Source: Anodontia alba (taxonomy: Eukaryota > Mollusca > Bivalvia > Lucinida > Lucinidae). Taken from it: a stretch of DNA of 64,000 nucleotides. Below are positions 33,999 to 45,188 of this stretch, in pieces. The stretch covers positions 42,156,803 through 42,220,802 of the forward strand of contig OZ024836.1 in the NCBI GenBank assembly GCA_964016985.1, given 5' to 3'. Both the position numbers and the translations under genes were made by a program. The notes beneath the pieces are model-generated. The model saw only the letters and a list, made by a program, of their open reading frames with translations, ran no database searches and was not told the DNA's origin. Position 1 is the first letter of the stretch. Each line of letters begins with the position of its first letter.

Positions 33999-34369
33999 GG
34001 CTCCATATTCCTCAAAACTAGACATTTTTTTTATCCAAGAAAGGTTTAATAATTTGATATATAGTATTAATACGATCATAAAATGTGGCATCTGACAGCC
34101 TGTAAAATTTCAGTTAGTCTCTTGTTTTTTTGTTTTTTTTTTTGTATTGATCCACAATGAAATGGTTTTTATCGTATTATTATTATCTGTATTATTGTTG
34201 TCAACATTAATTCAGAGATACTATAAATCATTTCATTTAAAGGACGAGAGACTAACTGAAATTTTACAGGCTGACAGGTGCCACATTTCATGATTGTATT
34301 GATACCATATATCATTTTATTAAATCTTTCTTGGATAATAAAATGTCTTTTTTTAAGGAACATGGAGCC
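33999..34369. mobile_element. 371-bp MITE, piggyBac-like TTAA target
   Basis: The ends GGCTCCATATTCCT and AGGAACATGGAGCC are inverted, and the similarity continues about 125 bp inward on both sides (AGTTAGTCTC and GAGACTAACT close the arms). It is flanked on both sides by TTAA (33995-33998, 34370-34373), the target used by piggyBac and Kolobok elements. No transposase; superfamily inferred from the TSD only. Confidence 0.75.
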
Positions 34370-34556
34370 TTAAGTACGTACATCATAAGACTGTATTATA
34401 AATCATTTGACAAATGACAGAAAGATAATTCCTTATCATTTCAAATAAATAGCATAACATAAAAAAAGCTATAAACGTTTTCGGATGCTTTAGAACGTGC
34501 TGTATTCACCAAAGCCTGTGTATGCTTATATCAAGGCTTGTGGAGCATTTACGTTT

Positions 34557-34558
<2 letters not shown>

Positions 34559-34600
<42 letters not shown>
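34559..34600. repeat. (AT)n microsatellite
   Basis: About 20 AT units within the CE1 intron. Confidence 0.95.
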
Positions 34601-34601
<1 letters not shown>

Positions 34602-35208
34602 GTGATTCGATGCACCTCTAAGGTATCATACTATTTTCTTCCCTACCATACAGAAAAGGTTTCTACTAAGCATTTTTAATTTAAAAGCATCCCGCTTTAA
34701 ATGATTTCAGACTTTCAATTCGTTTCAGTGAATGAATCTCGATCTACCATCTTTAAGGGAAATAGGTATATCAGCGGCGACAACTCAGTAAAATTTAAAT
34801 TTACCTCCCTTTGAAGTTAGCAACGTAGTCAAGTTCTGTCACGGGGGATAATTACATATTAATTTAATAGCAGTTATGATGTAAAAAGTTTAAAAGTTTT
34901 GTTTTATATTTTAATATATATTTCCACGATAAAATATAGCCTATATTTAACAAAGCGATTTTAGATTCTTTAATATGTCATTGCGGGCATATATATTCAT
35001 GGTCCGAGTACATTTACTAATTATTTTTAAAAGAAAATAATTGCCAAAAATTCTGGGGAAGTTCAGTTTAGAGTAAATTGCTGACAATAAGTGATGTTTT
35101 TTGCCCTTTCTGTTATACCAAAAGTATCATCAGCCTTTAAACTATCTATATGTTTATATGTGAGATATGAGTGACATATTGATCTGATGTTTTGATTCTC
35201 TTCTTCAG
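34601..35208 (+). other. 3' end of CE1 intron, no repeat recognised
   Basis: Unique-looking AT-rich sequence leading to the acceptor. No element or gene was seen. Confidence 0.45.
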
Positions 35209-35443
35209 TAATCCGAATAAACCTACACCAGTTAAAATGTTTTGGCCAAGGTTTACTGAAGCAGAACAACAATACCTCCATATTACACGGGAAATGACGT
35301 CAAAGTCGGTGAAGAGCTACTTCCTTGCTAGAGAATTCAACATGTGGAGAAACGTTATTCCGATTGTTTACAAAGCCTTTGATGAAGTCAAGAAACAAAC
35401 AACCCCAGGGTATTGTGAAAAAGATGACAGCTGTAAACCATAA
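35209..35443 (+). CDS. CE1 exon 2 (C-terminal residues)
   Basis: Starts after TTCTTCAG. The first T completes the Gly codon, giving G-NPNKPTP, a conserved carboxylesterase C-terminal motif. It continues through MFWPRFTEAEQQYLHI, SYFLAREFNMWRNVIP and ends CEKDDSCKP at TAA 35441-35443. Together the exons give 1794 bases, exactly in frame. There is no GPI-type or transmembrane hydrophobic tail, consistent with a soluble secreted enzyme. Confidence 0.92.
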
Positions 35444-35935
35444 GTAAACAAACAGCTGTTTAATTTAGGATCGCCAGGAGACAATACATGGTCTAATAGT
35501 CGGGTTTCTCAATTCTTGTAATTTGCAAAAAACGTAGAATACAATCGGAAATATATACGGCTGATATAATATTGAATATTGGTTCAAAACCGCTGTATAG
35601 CATTGCGAAACTATTTGCATTTTGGAGAAACGCATGAATTTGGCATGATACTGGTTTAGAGTTTTGCCAAGCAACTGTAAGTTCTATTAAGCGTATATTA
35701 CACATTTATATACTAACAAGTAAAATACGCCCAATATACACCTAACCTGTGATAAATTAATCTGTACGGTTGATGTCTGAATATAAATTAGCACTGATTG
35801 TTTAAAATTCTTGTCGTGTTTTGTAAAACGGCGTGTATTTTATGGAATTTTGATGAACACTTTTGTTTTGGGAAATTACGTCAGTTATTATGTTTGATCT
35901 TCATACATTCTAACCCAGTATACATTGTAGTTCGT

Positions 35936-35941
35936 CAATAA
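35936..35941 (+). promoter_or_regulatory. Candidate CE1 polyadenylation signal
   Basis: AATAAA about 490 bp after the stop, followed by a T/G-rich stretch (GGTTTTGAGTT). It would give a 3' UTR of about 0.5 kb. Confidence 0.4.
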
Positions 35942-36336
35942 AGGTTTTGAGTTATGGGCATGAAGAAATGCGCGGCGATTCCCTCAGCATGCATGTTTAA
36001 GACTTACGTAAGTACAGCACTCTTTATTTAAAAAATCATAAGCACGAACGCCCGGAAGATGTCTGGTAAAATTGAAAACGTATTCAAATAGGTGTCATAA
36101 AAATTGCAATCAAACGTTTTCTTACAGTACTATTGTAGCGGCCATATTGGACAAAAAATCGAACATTTTTTTGTGTTTTTCGGTTTCCGCATACCTTCTT
36201 ATAAAGGCTATAGAAAACGGTAGAATATTTATTTAAAACGCAGAATGCATGCGAAATTTAAAAATTATGTCCGACAGGAAAACGGGGTACTCTCCCTTAA
36301 AAGCAGAAAACAACCCGGATTGTCACTAGTGATGTC
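35942..36336. other. Intergenic, nothing recognised
   Basis: No repeat or gene identified between the CE1 3' end and the dispersed repeat at 36337. Confidence 0.4.
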
Positions 36337-36550
36337 ATGTTTGCATATGTGCATGAGAAAATAAACATTCTGCTTTCTGTTTTAAATTTTTTTTTTTTTT
36401 TTTTTTTTTGCTTTTTTTGTGATTTCAACCTGAATACACAAGGTAGTGTATACTTACAATTTGTTAGGTATCAGTTGGGCCTCCACAGAAACGTCTTCTT
36501 CAGAAGCCAACTGATCTGGATCAGCACTGTTTGGCTTTAAGTATGTGAAT
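36337..36550 (+). repeat. Dispersed repeat, shared with 61370-61560
   Basis: GAAAATAAACATTCTGCTTTC, a long T-run, TTTCAACCTGAATACACAAGG, ACAATTTGTTAGGTATCA and GGGCCTCCACAGAAA correspond in order to 61383-61545. Confidence 0.65.
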
Positions 36551-36649
36551 TTATAGCAAAAATCCGGATCAAGTAATCTGATTGGCTAAAAATGAGGTGA
36601 TCACAATGCTAGCCAGACAGAATCCATCAAAAACAACAGTATAAGACAA

Positions 36650-36760
36650 TGAACAGGGCAAAAAACGAACAAAGCAAAACGCAGCAAGCAGCCACAAGCA
36701 TCCAAGAACAAATGACATCAGGTCACCGCCCTAGAACGATCTGTAGTAGTAAAAATCACC
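36650..36760 (+). repeat. R1 repeat fragment
   Basis: Short diverged match (CAAAAAACGAACAAAGCAAA and CACCGCCCTAGAACGATC) to the middle and 3' parts of R1. Confidence 0.45.
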
Positions 36761-36778
36761 CGGGTGTATTTCTGTGTA

Positions 36779-37146
36779 TAGTAAAACCTCGATGACTCGA
36801 ACAACGATGATTCGTTTACCATGGCTAATTTGAATTTGTTTTTGAGTCCCTAGGAAATTCTCTTGACAACCGAAGAAAGCAAATATTTATGGATATTTTA
36901 GGTGTCATTTTCTTATTTTATCATGAAATGTATGTTGTGTATACTCATTAAAATCACCTCATTGAGGCGACTCTAATGAGTACACACAATATATCATTAT
37001 TTTATGAAGATCGAAAAGTCATCCTAATATCATTCCCATTTGTCATCTAACCTGGCGCTATGATTAATCCTTAATGGCTCGAACTACCCATAATTAGAAT
37101 AAATTTCTATGGTCCCAAAGATGATCGAGCCATTGAGGTTCGACTG
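36779..37146. mobile_element. 368-bp mariner-like MITE carrying a hairpin
   Basis: The TIRs are TAGTAAAACCTCGATGACTC and, from the right end, CAGTCGAACCTCAATGGCTC. It is flanked by TA on both sides (36777-36778, 37147-37148), the Tc1/mariner target. The centre (36925-37010) contains the TACTCATTAAAATCACC hairpin with its inverse CTCTAATGAGTA. No transposase. Confidence 0.75.
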
Positions 37147-37148
37147 TA

Positions 37149-37839
37149 CTGTGTTCTCCCACGTCCCCCTGAATAATATAGCGTTATTAAATTGATGTTA
37201 TCATATTGGCCCTATGTCCAAGGGCAGTCGTATGGGCCTGACGATTGCTGTATTGGCCAATACGACTAGCCGAGGACCTGTAACAGGGCCCATGTGAAAA
37301 CATCCATTTCATGACATTTTTATTAATCAACTTTTTTATGCACTTTAAGCAATAAACAGAAGAACTATCACTGTGTTTAAAGTCTTATCGACTGGTTAAT
37401 GTCGTAAAACATTGGCCCGGTTTATACCGTAAAATATTGGTCTTCCTGGACAACTCGGTTTTTATCCCCTAAATCCTTGTAACTTTCAGTATTAGCATTC
37501 GTATAAATCCGGGCAAAAACTGTATAGAAATCATGCCAAGCATTGCATTGGTATTATGCAGGCTGTTTGACACATATTTGAACAATAAGTACTTAGTTGA
37601 TTAATAATATATTTTAAAATCAGAGGTATGCAGGGGTCTATATTATTAAGTGGATTGTTTTATAATCTTGCAGTTTTAAACTAACACATCAACTTGAATG
37701 TCTAGCAACATTTTATAGCAAAACTTGGTCCTAACTTGCTTAATAACCAAATTAAACCTTATTTGCCGTATTATATTGTGAAAATGTCCTAACGTACATA
37801 GCTCTAGATACAAGGACTTATATGTTCCTGATCTCTTAA
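37149..37839. other. Intergenic, no gene
   Basis: A CCAATACGACT/AGTCGTATGGGCC imperfect inverted pair is near 37228-37268. Otherwise nothing is recognised. Confidence 0.4.
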
Positions 37840-37925
37840 CAAAACATATGTTGTCTGTACTCATTAGAAGCGCCTAGCAGATGCGATTCTAAAGAGCACA
37901 CACAGCATATGTATCAGTGGAGAAA
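37840..37925. mobile_element. TACTCATTAGAA hairpin element copy
   Basis: ACATATGTTGTCTGTACTCA and TTAGAAGCGC are mirrored imperfectly by GCGATTCTAAAGAGCACACACAGCATATGT. AGTGGAGAAATCAG follows, as in the other copies. Confidence 0.65.
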
Positions 37926-38027
37926 TCAGAAGCATATCAAATTGTTGGTTAAAATATTGGCGCATCTACAGCTATGGCTAAGAAGTTTACATTTTACGTA
38001 GGTGTGTTAACATAATATAAGAATGGT

Positions 38028-38224
38028 CATCGACAGAACTCGGAAGTATCATCGACAGAACTCGGAAGTATTATCGCGGAACTCGGAAGTATTATCGACA
38101 GATCTCGGAAGTATCATAGACAGAGCTCGGAAGTATTATCGACAGAACTCGAATGTATCATCGACAGAACTGGGAAGTATTATTGACAGAACTCGGAAGT
38201 AATATTGACAGAGTCGGAAGTGTT
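38028..38224 (+). repeat. 22-bp minisatellite, nine copies
   Basis: The unit is CATCGACAGAACTCGGAAGTAT with small changes; copies are adjacent without spacers. One copy is shortened (ATCGCGGAACTCGG). Confidence 0.93.
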
Positions 38225-39130
38225 CAATAATGGTACTGAGAAAATATAGATGGGATAGTTGACCCTTATCATGCTGAATAAATTAAGATGCCATACCAAC
38301 TTCTAATTGTCAGCCAGTTAGATTCCTTGATCCAGATTGTTGATATAAATTCACATACTGAACGGCAAGCATTACAGATCCAGGTAGTGGTCTTAAGCCA
38401 ACTGATCTGGAGCTACACTGTTAGCAAAGGCAGGGTATATCAGGGTGCAGCAGGAAAAGGGTTAATAAACAAATACTTATGACTTAAGATAAATCTTTCA
38501 AAACCCAGGCTAAGATAAATTTTCATAACCCGGGCTAGATCATTCTAGTTTTTACCCTTGTATAATGTCAGTATGGATGAGTGTCAAGGTCTTGATCTAT
38601 TTATTGAACTCATATCGATGTATTAGTGAATTATGTTAACTGGACTCCACATGTCAAACTAGCAGGCTGCGCAGCTAAGTTAGAACGTTAAAGGTTATCA
38701 ATTAAATGATAATAGTGTAAAGGCTTTAAGCTTTGTGAGATATTTATATGCTGAGATTATTTTTATGATAAATATATTTATTCTTTTTAAGGGAATGGAT
38801 AGACTTTCAAGGGAGGCAACTCTGTCAACACTGTTTTTGTCTCTCGTCTGAAAAGAGACTCACTTTAAAAGGAGGGCATTGGGGACAAATTCTTTTTTAG
38901 AGTGGCCCCCTCTTCAGAAGGGGATTGGCATATAGAAATGCAAACAGGAAGTCACAAAAGTTGTCTCCCATGCAAACAACTGCGAAAACTCTACCCTGTG
39001 TATCAAGTCCCCAAAAAATGTAATTTTACAGAATCTTATTTTAGGGCATGCATACTGTTCAAAAACTATAAGTATCATAACACCTTTTACTAGCAAATTA
39101 TTATCGAAACAACTGGGGGAAAAAAAAAAG
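38225..39130. other. Intergenic, satellite fragment, no gene
   Basis: 38300-38440 has AGATTCCTTGATCCAGATTG and AACTGATCTGGAGCTACACT, fragments like those in other repeats here. An AAACCCAGGCTAAGATAAAT/AACCCGGGCTAGAT direct repeat lies near 38502-38540. Nothing coding is supported. Confidence 0.45.
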
Positions 39131-39144
39131 GCTGATTATTTGTT

Positions 39145-39480
39145 GTTGTTTTTTTTTTTTTTTTTTTTTTTGATAATCGCCTTTATTCATTGAACAAGAG
39201 TCAGAAAAAAGGTAAATCAAGCATGCCTTTTCCGGGTAAGTCCGGTGCCCGTTCTATGATTCGACACCGCAAAGCTATACATAGTTAATAAACATAGGTC
39301 TCCGGTGCAACTCGACAAAAGAAAACTAGCTTATTGGAATTTCTTCCCAGCCGCTAAAAACAATAAACTCTATCCTGGGAAACCAGTTACTGAACAAGTT
39401 GGCTTTTTGAAGAAGCCAGGGCTGTGCATGTACCGCTATATATGAGAGCTATTGTATATGCTTTTAGAAAATAAACCACT
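39145..39480 (-). repeat. Poly(A)-tailed retroposed sequence, minus strand
   Basis: On the reverse strand a unique sequence ends with CAATGAATAAAGGCGATTATC followed by an A-tract of about 22 bp (seen here as poly(T), 39149-39171). An AATAAA close to a poly(A) tail indicates reverse-transcribed RNA, from a retroelement 3' end or a processed transcript. No open frame identifies the source. Confidence 0.5.
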
Positions 39481-40412
39481 GGATTTAAGGTCCTTTATGA
39501 CGATTTTATAACAGGCTAGATTTGTTTTCAGAGAAAACAGAAAACTATATTTCAACCATTTTGACCTAGAAAACTGGTTCAAGGTCTCCTAAATCTGATC
39601 AGCTCTAAAGTACGCCCCAATGGTAATCTCTAAAAATGGCCAAACAGTTCCAGAAAAACTATATATACAAGGCTAATTTGACTGAGAATGGACACTTTAA
39701 ACCAGTTCTGACCTTGAAAAAAATATGAGAAGATATATATGAGAAGGAAATGCCCCGATCACCAATCTAATTCGCCGTTTTTGTAGACATACATTTAGGG
39801 TCTTGCGCAAAAATTAAATTTTGCGTTTAGAAAAAACATTTTGAATACACCTTTATTTCTTCATACCTCCTAAGTCGTCAAACTATTTTAAGTGGCATCT
39901 TTAACGTTGTACTCTTGGACGCCATTTTGTTATTTCCAAATAAAAGTACGTAATCCTAATGCTGATGGTGTGTTGACATTGACGTTATTAAACAATGATT
40001 AGTATAACTATGCAGACATAAATGTAGAAAACAATAATTTTGAATGTACATACAACGCACAGTTTGTACAAAAATTAGCTTTATATTAGACAAATACTAA
40101 GACAACAAATTATGACTGAATAAAATACAGGCTTATAGATCAAGTATACAGTTTTACAGTGGAAGGCCGGCTATTATTGCGCTGTGGATAGCTTTTTTTC
40201 ACGGTTAAACAACATGCAGTGCAGTTAGTACGATGGATGGGAGGCCACAGTGCTTGTCTTCGTAAATGAACTAGATGAACGATGGCATTGGTGGGATTTG
40301 AAAACATAACCATCATCTCCGGACCCCGGTAGCAGGGATAGGTGGCAGCGTGGAGTAGGCTCCATCTGGTGCACTAGACACTTATCATCAAGGTCACACT
40401 TCCAAATTGTTT

Positions 40413-40447
<35 letters not shown>

Positions 40448-40485
40448 AGCATGACTTGACATTTCATGTGAATCATCTCAAATAT
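39481..40485. other. Intergenic, no gene
   Basis: No element recognised. There is a T-run at 40417-40443. 40447-40480 (GCATGACTTGACATTTCATG and TGAATCATCT) resembles the stem of the 41571-41730 MITE. Confidence 0.45.
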
Positions 40486-40805
40486 TTACGGAGTTATCTG
40501 CCCGAGACACGCCCATGTTTTGGTTTCCGGATAACTTGAGTAAACATCAATAGATTTTCACCAAACTTGGTATGTGCATTGATATTGTGAAGATCTGGTT
40601 TGGGATTGCTAATGGGCAAGTTTTGTCAAATTGTAACGGAGTTATCTGCCCGAGACACGCCCATATTTTCGTTTCCGGATGAGTGAACATAATGGATTTT
40701 CACCAAACTTGGTATGTGGATTGATATCGTGAAAATCTGGTTTGGGATTGCTAATGGGCAAATTTCGTCAATGTTTGACAGAGTTATCGGCCCGCAACAT
40801 GGCGG
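40486..40805 (+). repeat. ~140-bp tandem duplication, 2.2 copies
   Basis: The unit runs ACGGAGTTATCTGCCCGAGA, CACGCCCAT, TTTTCACCAAACTTGGTATG, GGTTTGGGATTGCTAATGGG. The third copy is cut after GAGTTATCGGCCCG. Confidence 0.88.
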
Positions 40806-40854
40806 GGTATTATAGTTTAACGTTTTTATTTTTTTTTTTCTTTGCAATTTCTAA

Positions 40855-40925
40855 ACGGAAACTTATGTTGTGGGCGCTTCTAGTGAGTACATACAATATA
40901 GGTTTTCGTTGAGAAACAAGATTAA
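40855..40925. mobile_element. TACTCATTAGAA hairpin element, half copy
   Basis: TTATGTTGTGGG joins directly to CGCTTCTAGTGAGTACATAC and a GGTTTTCGTTGAGAAACAAG flank, so most of the left arm is deleted. Confidence 0.55.
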
Positions 40926-41067
40926 TAGATTAATATTTTTTCTGGATTCCCCTTTCATCTGGTGCGATGTAAGCAATAAAATTTCTAATATATGATATGG
41001 AGAAAAGAAGGAAAGAAAAATACGACCATTAAGACCTAGACCTACTTATGCAGTACAGAAAAAGAAA

Positions 41068-41235
41068 TGAGAGAGAGAGAGAGAGAGACCTGCACATCCC
41101 TGTTTTCACCTGTTCACAATATATTATTTTGAAGGAACAATGGAACAATGCGGGGATAAACATTATATAGGCTTATATATATGTGCGTGCGTGTGTGCGT
41201 GCATGCATGCGTGCGTGCGAGCGAGCGTGCGTCCA
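41068..41235 (+). repeat. (GA)n and GTGC/GCGT-type simple repeats
   Basis: GA units at 41070-41088, then alternating GTGCGT/GCATGC and GAGC units at 41182-41232. Confidence 0.85.
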
Positions 41236-41570
41236 AGTGTGCGTTTTGTCTTTACTAGCTGGACATCATATGGATTTAAATATTTAAATTTGAATTAAAT
41301 ACCACTGCTAAATATGGATTACTTGATTTAAAATATACATGTGTTTTATTTGACATTTTAAGCTATGCTTATATTTACTATTTGCGTGTGTTGAAGTATG
41401 TCAAAATATGTTATCGAAAAAATAAAATCGTAAGCCACGTATAGGACTTATTCAATTCATGAGTCCAACATGAGTCCACTGTTTGTGTAAGTGAAAAAGT
41501 AGAACGGTTGAGTTATTCTGTTACCTATATTGCCCAACATGTTACCACTTGAAACGCTGAACAAAATTGT

Positions 41571-41730
41571 AGCGGACGACATTCTAGTTCCTATTTTTTT
41601 TTTTTTTTTTTTTTTTCAGAGAAAATAAAACTTGTCGTTTCATGTGAATCGTCTGCTAGGCGATTCACATGACATGTCAAGCTTTATTTCTCTGAAAAAA
41701 TAAGTATTCAAAAATAAAATGTCGGCTGCT
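41571..41730. mobile_element. 160-bp hairpin MITE (AGCGGACGACATT ends), copy 1
   Basis: The ends AGCGGACGACATT and AATGTCGGCTGCT are inverted. Internally TTTCAGAGAAAATAAAACTTG and GTCGTTTCATGTGAATCG fold back on CGATTCACATGACATGTCAAG and CTTTATTTCTCTGAAAA, nearly perfectly paired, with a short TCTGCTAGG loop. A T-run (41597-41615) separates the terminus from the stem. Copy 2 is at 46167-46395. Confidence 0.78.
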
Positions 41731-42041
41731 TCAGAACTGATTAGTACTTTAAAGGTTAGAGATTAAGTGAGACTGGTTTCGAGAAAATGACAACATCCGC
41801 TTTGTGTATTTTTTGCTATGAAACTTGCTCAGGACATTCGCTCTTCACCATTACTTTCTCTGGAGCCTTAAGAATGCAGGTGTGGCAGTAGAAAGCTATG
41901 ACCAGATTGTTTGGATGTGTAAATTGCTTTTTTTTCTTCTTCTTCTTTCTTCGCCTATGATATAAGGGTGTTTTTTGGGTTTTTTTCTGACAGCGCGTGA
42001 CATGACTGCCTGTACTGTATTATTCATTTCGCGTTTGTTAG

Positions 42042-42052
42042 TGATATATAAG
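42042..42052 (+). promoter_or_regulatory. Possible TATA element of CE2
   Basis: GATATATAAGG is a good TATA match about 27-37 bp before the ATG. If it is the true TATA, the 5' leader would be only a few bases, so transcription may instead start further upstream. Confidence 0.3.
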
Positions 42053-42078
42053 GATCATTCTCTAGCTGAAAAAAAAAA

Positions 42079-43637
42079 ATGGAATTTTGTTTAAAATTAT
42101 TAATAATATTATTCCTGTTATGCAACTCTGCTCTCTCAGAAGATGCTCCAATTGTTACAACAAGAGTGGGAAAAATTATTGGAACAGTCAAAAAAGTCCA
42201 GGTTGATGGGAAGCAAATGGAAGTTTATAGGTATTTAGGGATACCTTACGCTGAGGCACCGGTAGGGAAATTAAGATTTAAGAAAACAGTTCCGAAAGGG
42301 GCATTTAAGTCAGTATTTAATGCCACACGACTTGGAAGTGCTTGTTTACAGGTGATGAGTCTGTCCGTTCCAGAGGACACAGATATAAGGTTCGGGGAAG
42401 ACTGTCTCAACTTGAATGTCTATATACCAGGAGGAAACCGAGGAAACCGCGCTGTTATGGTGTGGATTCACGGTGATGGCTTTGTAAGTGGATCTTCCGA
42501 CCAGTATCTTTCAGATACGTTGTCTGCGAACGATAAAGTCATTGTTGTTACGATAAATTATAGACTCTCTTTATGGGGATTCCTCAGTACTGGAGATGCG
42601 CATGCGCCTGGAAATTATGGTCTATGGGATCAGCATTTGGCCCTTAAATGGGTTCACGATAATATTGAGAACTTCGGAGGTGACGCTGCTAAAGTAACAC
42701 TATTTGGAGGATCTGCAGGGTTGGCGAGTGTGGTATACCAAAGTCTTTTTGCTGGGAATAAAGGCCTGTTCCAAAGAGCTATTGGAGCGAGCGGAAGTAT
42801 ATCAATACCACGTGCGTCTGGCAAAAAGAGTAGACAGGACATCGAGCTGTTTGGAAAGCTTGTAGACTGCGATATTCTAAAATCGGGTCTGCTGGTTGAC
42901 TGCATCAGAAACAAATCGCCAGATATACTTAATGCAGCACTAAATAATTTTACTAATGGCTTTTTAAGATTTGATAAACCGTTTCTTCCGACTGTTGATG
43001 GGGACTTTGTTAAAGAAGAATCAAGACATTTCATAAATGGTGATTCAAAACTGTCGCCTGCTGACCTGGATGTATTTACCTCAGTTGATTTTATGTGTGG
43101 GGTAAATGCAGGAGAGGGACTTGCAATCATAAACCCATTCCTTGGCATAGAAAATCCGGAACATTTTGAACTAAACCAAACCTTAGAGAAACAACTGTCA
43201 TCTATGGTCTTACAGTATGAATTAGGTGAATCTATACCGGAAGTAGTAAAAGGCATCGTTTCACATGGATACACAGACTGGACTGAACCCGATTCCATGG
43301 AGAAAAGAAAAAGTCAATTAGTGAAATTATATTCTGATATATTTTTCGCTGTGCCTTTGATTAAAACTATATCCCTCCATCATTCACTAACTAAAAACAT
43401 CAAAAGTACATATGTATACATGTTTGATATTCTGTCATCGGGACATGGAGAACCGGCCCCCTCCAGGTCTAACATAGCAACTTACGGTGATGACCTCGAA
43501 CAAGTATTTTTCCAGGAAATTAATGGTTTTACATCATTGATTTCTGGTAATGAGAAACTTGGATCCAAGGACCGGGACAGTTACAGAGCACGGTCTAAAT
43601 ATCTACAAACAATGTTGATTAATTTTGTTAAGACAGG
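42079..43637 (+). CDS. Carboxylesterase-like protein CE2, exon 1; probable pseudoenzyme
   Basis: Paralogue of CE1, co-linear along the whole exon. The signal peptide is residues 1-20 (MEFCLKLLIILFLLCNSALS). Conserved: YLGIPYAEAP (52-61), EDCLNLNVY (107-115), NYGLWDQ, GGSAG with Ser212, and Glu346 in CGVNAGEG. Two catalytic features are changed: the oxyanion hole is HGDGF (Gly to Asp at 133), and the catalytic His is replaced by Tyr469 (ATYGDDL against ASHEDEL in CE1). Hydrolase activity is therefore unlikely; catalytically dead relatives such as neuroligins and glutactin act as binding or adhesion proteins, but a role here is unknown. The frame is fully open and ends at a GTATGT donor (43638), arguing for a maintained gene. 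An A-run precedes the ATG. Confidence 0.92.
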
Positions 43638-43746
43638 GTATGTATAAATTAGAAAATGTGTCTTCGGGGTATATGTGAGCAGTAAAGATCCAGATCAGCT
43701 AGCAAAGTCACATAATCCTATTCCGGCATTTGTAGCGCTTTACCTG

Positions 43747-43890
43747 CAGTGGCGGATTCAGAGGGGGCTCGGAGGTTCAGTCGAACTCCCTTTGACTAAA
43801 ATTTTCGTTTTCATGGGAATTTTGGATAAATCTGATAAATTGACGACATCTTACTCTTTACCTAATCTTCTCTTCTACAAGTTCTTTTTA
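43747..43890 (+). mobile_element. Fragment of the CAGGGGCGGATTCAG element
   Basis: CAGTGGCGGATTCAGAGGGG, then TTCATGGGAATTTTGGATAAA and TTACTCTTTACC match the inverse of the right half of 45521-45883. No right terminus is present. Confidence 0.65.
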
Positions 43891-43966
43891 CTATCTAACT
43901 TGCTATAACTTGCTATACGAGTGGCAAACAGTATACACCCTGATGACTGACTTTTTTTTGTTTCGG

Positions 43967-44080
43967 ATTAAAACAGAAATATACGAAATGGTACCATCAG
44001 GGTAGTTGTATGATTGAGAAGTAGTTGTATCAATCATACAACTACCCTGAAGGTACTATTTCGTATATTTCTGTTTTAAT
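43967..44080. mobile_element. 114-bp snap-back element in CE2 intron
   Basis: The left arm ATTAAAACAGAAATATACGA, AATGGTACC, TCAGGGTAGTTGTATGATTGA is mirrored by the right arm with about three mismatches. The loop is about 10-13 nt. No coding capacity. Confidence 0.85.
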
Positions 44081-44151
44081 TGAAAATACAAACCATTCAT
44101 GACCCGTGTCCCTGTGCTACAGCCTATGTAACACACGAGTGTCAACATCCA

Positions 44152-44385
44152 GGGCCCAGTTGTTCAATACTAACGATATCGTTAGTTAACGTATCGTTAC
44201 AACTTAGATCGTTAAATATGGCAGATACGCTAGTATTTTTGCTGAAAAAAAATGTGAGTTGCAAAAACTACTCACATTTTTTCAGCAAAAATACCTGCGA
44301 ATTAGATATTGTACTTACTAGAACAGTTAACATTTTGACCACTAACGAATTTGTTAAGCTAACGATGCTTTGAACAACTGGGCCC
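44152..44385. mobile_element. 234-bp MITE (GGGCCCAGTTGTTCAA ends) in CE2 intron
   Basis: Perfect 16-bp TIRs: GGGCCCAGTTGTTCAA and its inverse. A second hairpin sits in the middle (44234-44294): GTATTTTTGCTGAAAAAA and AATGTGAGT are mirrored by ACTCACATTTTTTCAGCAA and AAATAC. CGTTAG/CTAACG motifs repeat near the ends. The superfamily is not certain. Confidence 0.82.
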
Positions 44386-45188
44386 AGTTCATGAACATCG
44401 TGAGTACACACCGAATCATAACCAGGCCAAACTCGATAAAAGTTCATTGACGAAATAAATGACCTAAATAATTGATTATTCTGTATTGATTTATATCACT
44501 TGACCGAAAATGAAAGAAGGACAACGACCCGCTTCATCAATATGATGATATGCACATAGTAGCGACTGTAACATTTGTTCGGATTTATGGCAATAGAGTG
44601 CATAATGCAGTGAATGATATTTTAGTACCGTATTTTACTGAAAATGAGAACTCAATACATCTTCTAGTTACTGTAGATACTTCGACCAATTATGCTTAAA
44701 CCATTAGTGTCACTGAGTATCAATATAGATTGTTAGAAGGTCTGAATATCAGCTGCGTTTCAGAAGCGCCTTTTTTCGAAGGACAGACAGTCCATATGAT
44801 AGAGAATTGGTGTAATATTGTGAATTTCATACAGCCCTAATGAGTTCAACAAGGTAGTACTAGCTACTGAGTAAATTACGTCTCCTCATCGGGATGAGGC
44901 TACTTGGGTACATCTGCTACATTAATTTACATTTTACAGTGCCCAATAAGTCTGAACAGTCTGCACAAATGTGCCAAGGCACCCTTTCGGGAAACATGGT
45001 ACCCCAACAGGAACACAACGCTGAAACAATGTCCATTCAACATTGATTCAGTCAAGACGTTGAATCGACGTTGTATCAACGTTGTGTTTTCTTCGGATGT
45101 TTTCATGTATTGTATATTTCATGTGAGTGGAGAACACCTACTGTAGATGCAGGTGTTCCAGTAAATTTTATGCTATTATGTTCTTCAG

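Larger units (their letters stand above)
28063..35208 (+). other. CE1 intron (7.1 kb, repeat-filled)
   Basis: Bounded by a GTAAAT donor at 28063 and a pyrimidine-rich CTCTTCTTCAG acceptor ending 35208. It is phase 2. Nearly all of it consists of satellite, tandem arrays and mobile elements annotated separately. The equivalent CE2 intron is 1.55 kb, so this one has grown by repeat insertion. Confidence 0.85.
43638..45188 (+). other. CE2 intron (1.55 kb)
   Basis: GTATGT donor at 43638, TTCTTCAG acceptor ending 45188, phase 2 as in CE1. It contains three mobile elements (43747, 43967 and 44152). 44390-45180 shows no recognised feature. Confidence 0.85.

Noticed and set aside
38028..38224. CRISPR-like array
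   Set aside because: The 22-bp units are contiguous with no spacers and the DNA is eukaryotic.
42042..42079. Strong TATA promoter of CE2
   Set aside because: Downgraded to a low-confidence entry: it would leave almost no 5' leader, and TATATA strings are common in this AT-rich DNA.
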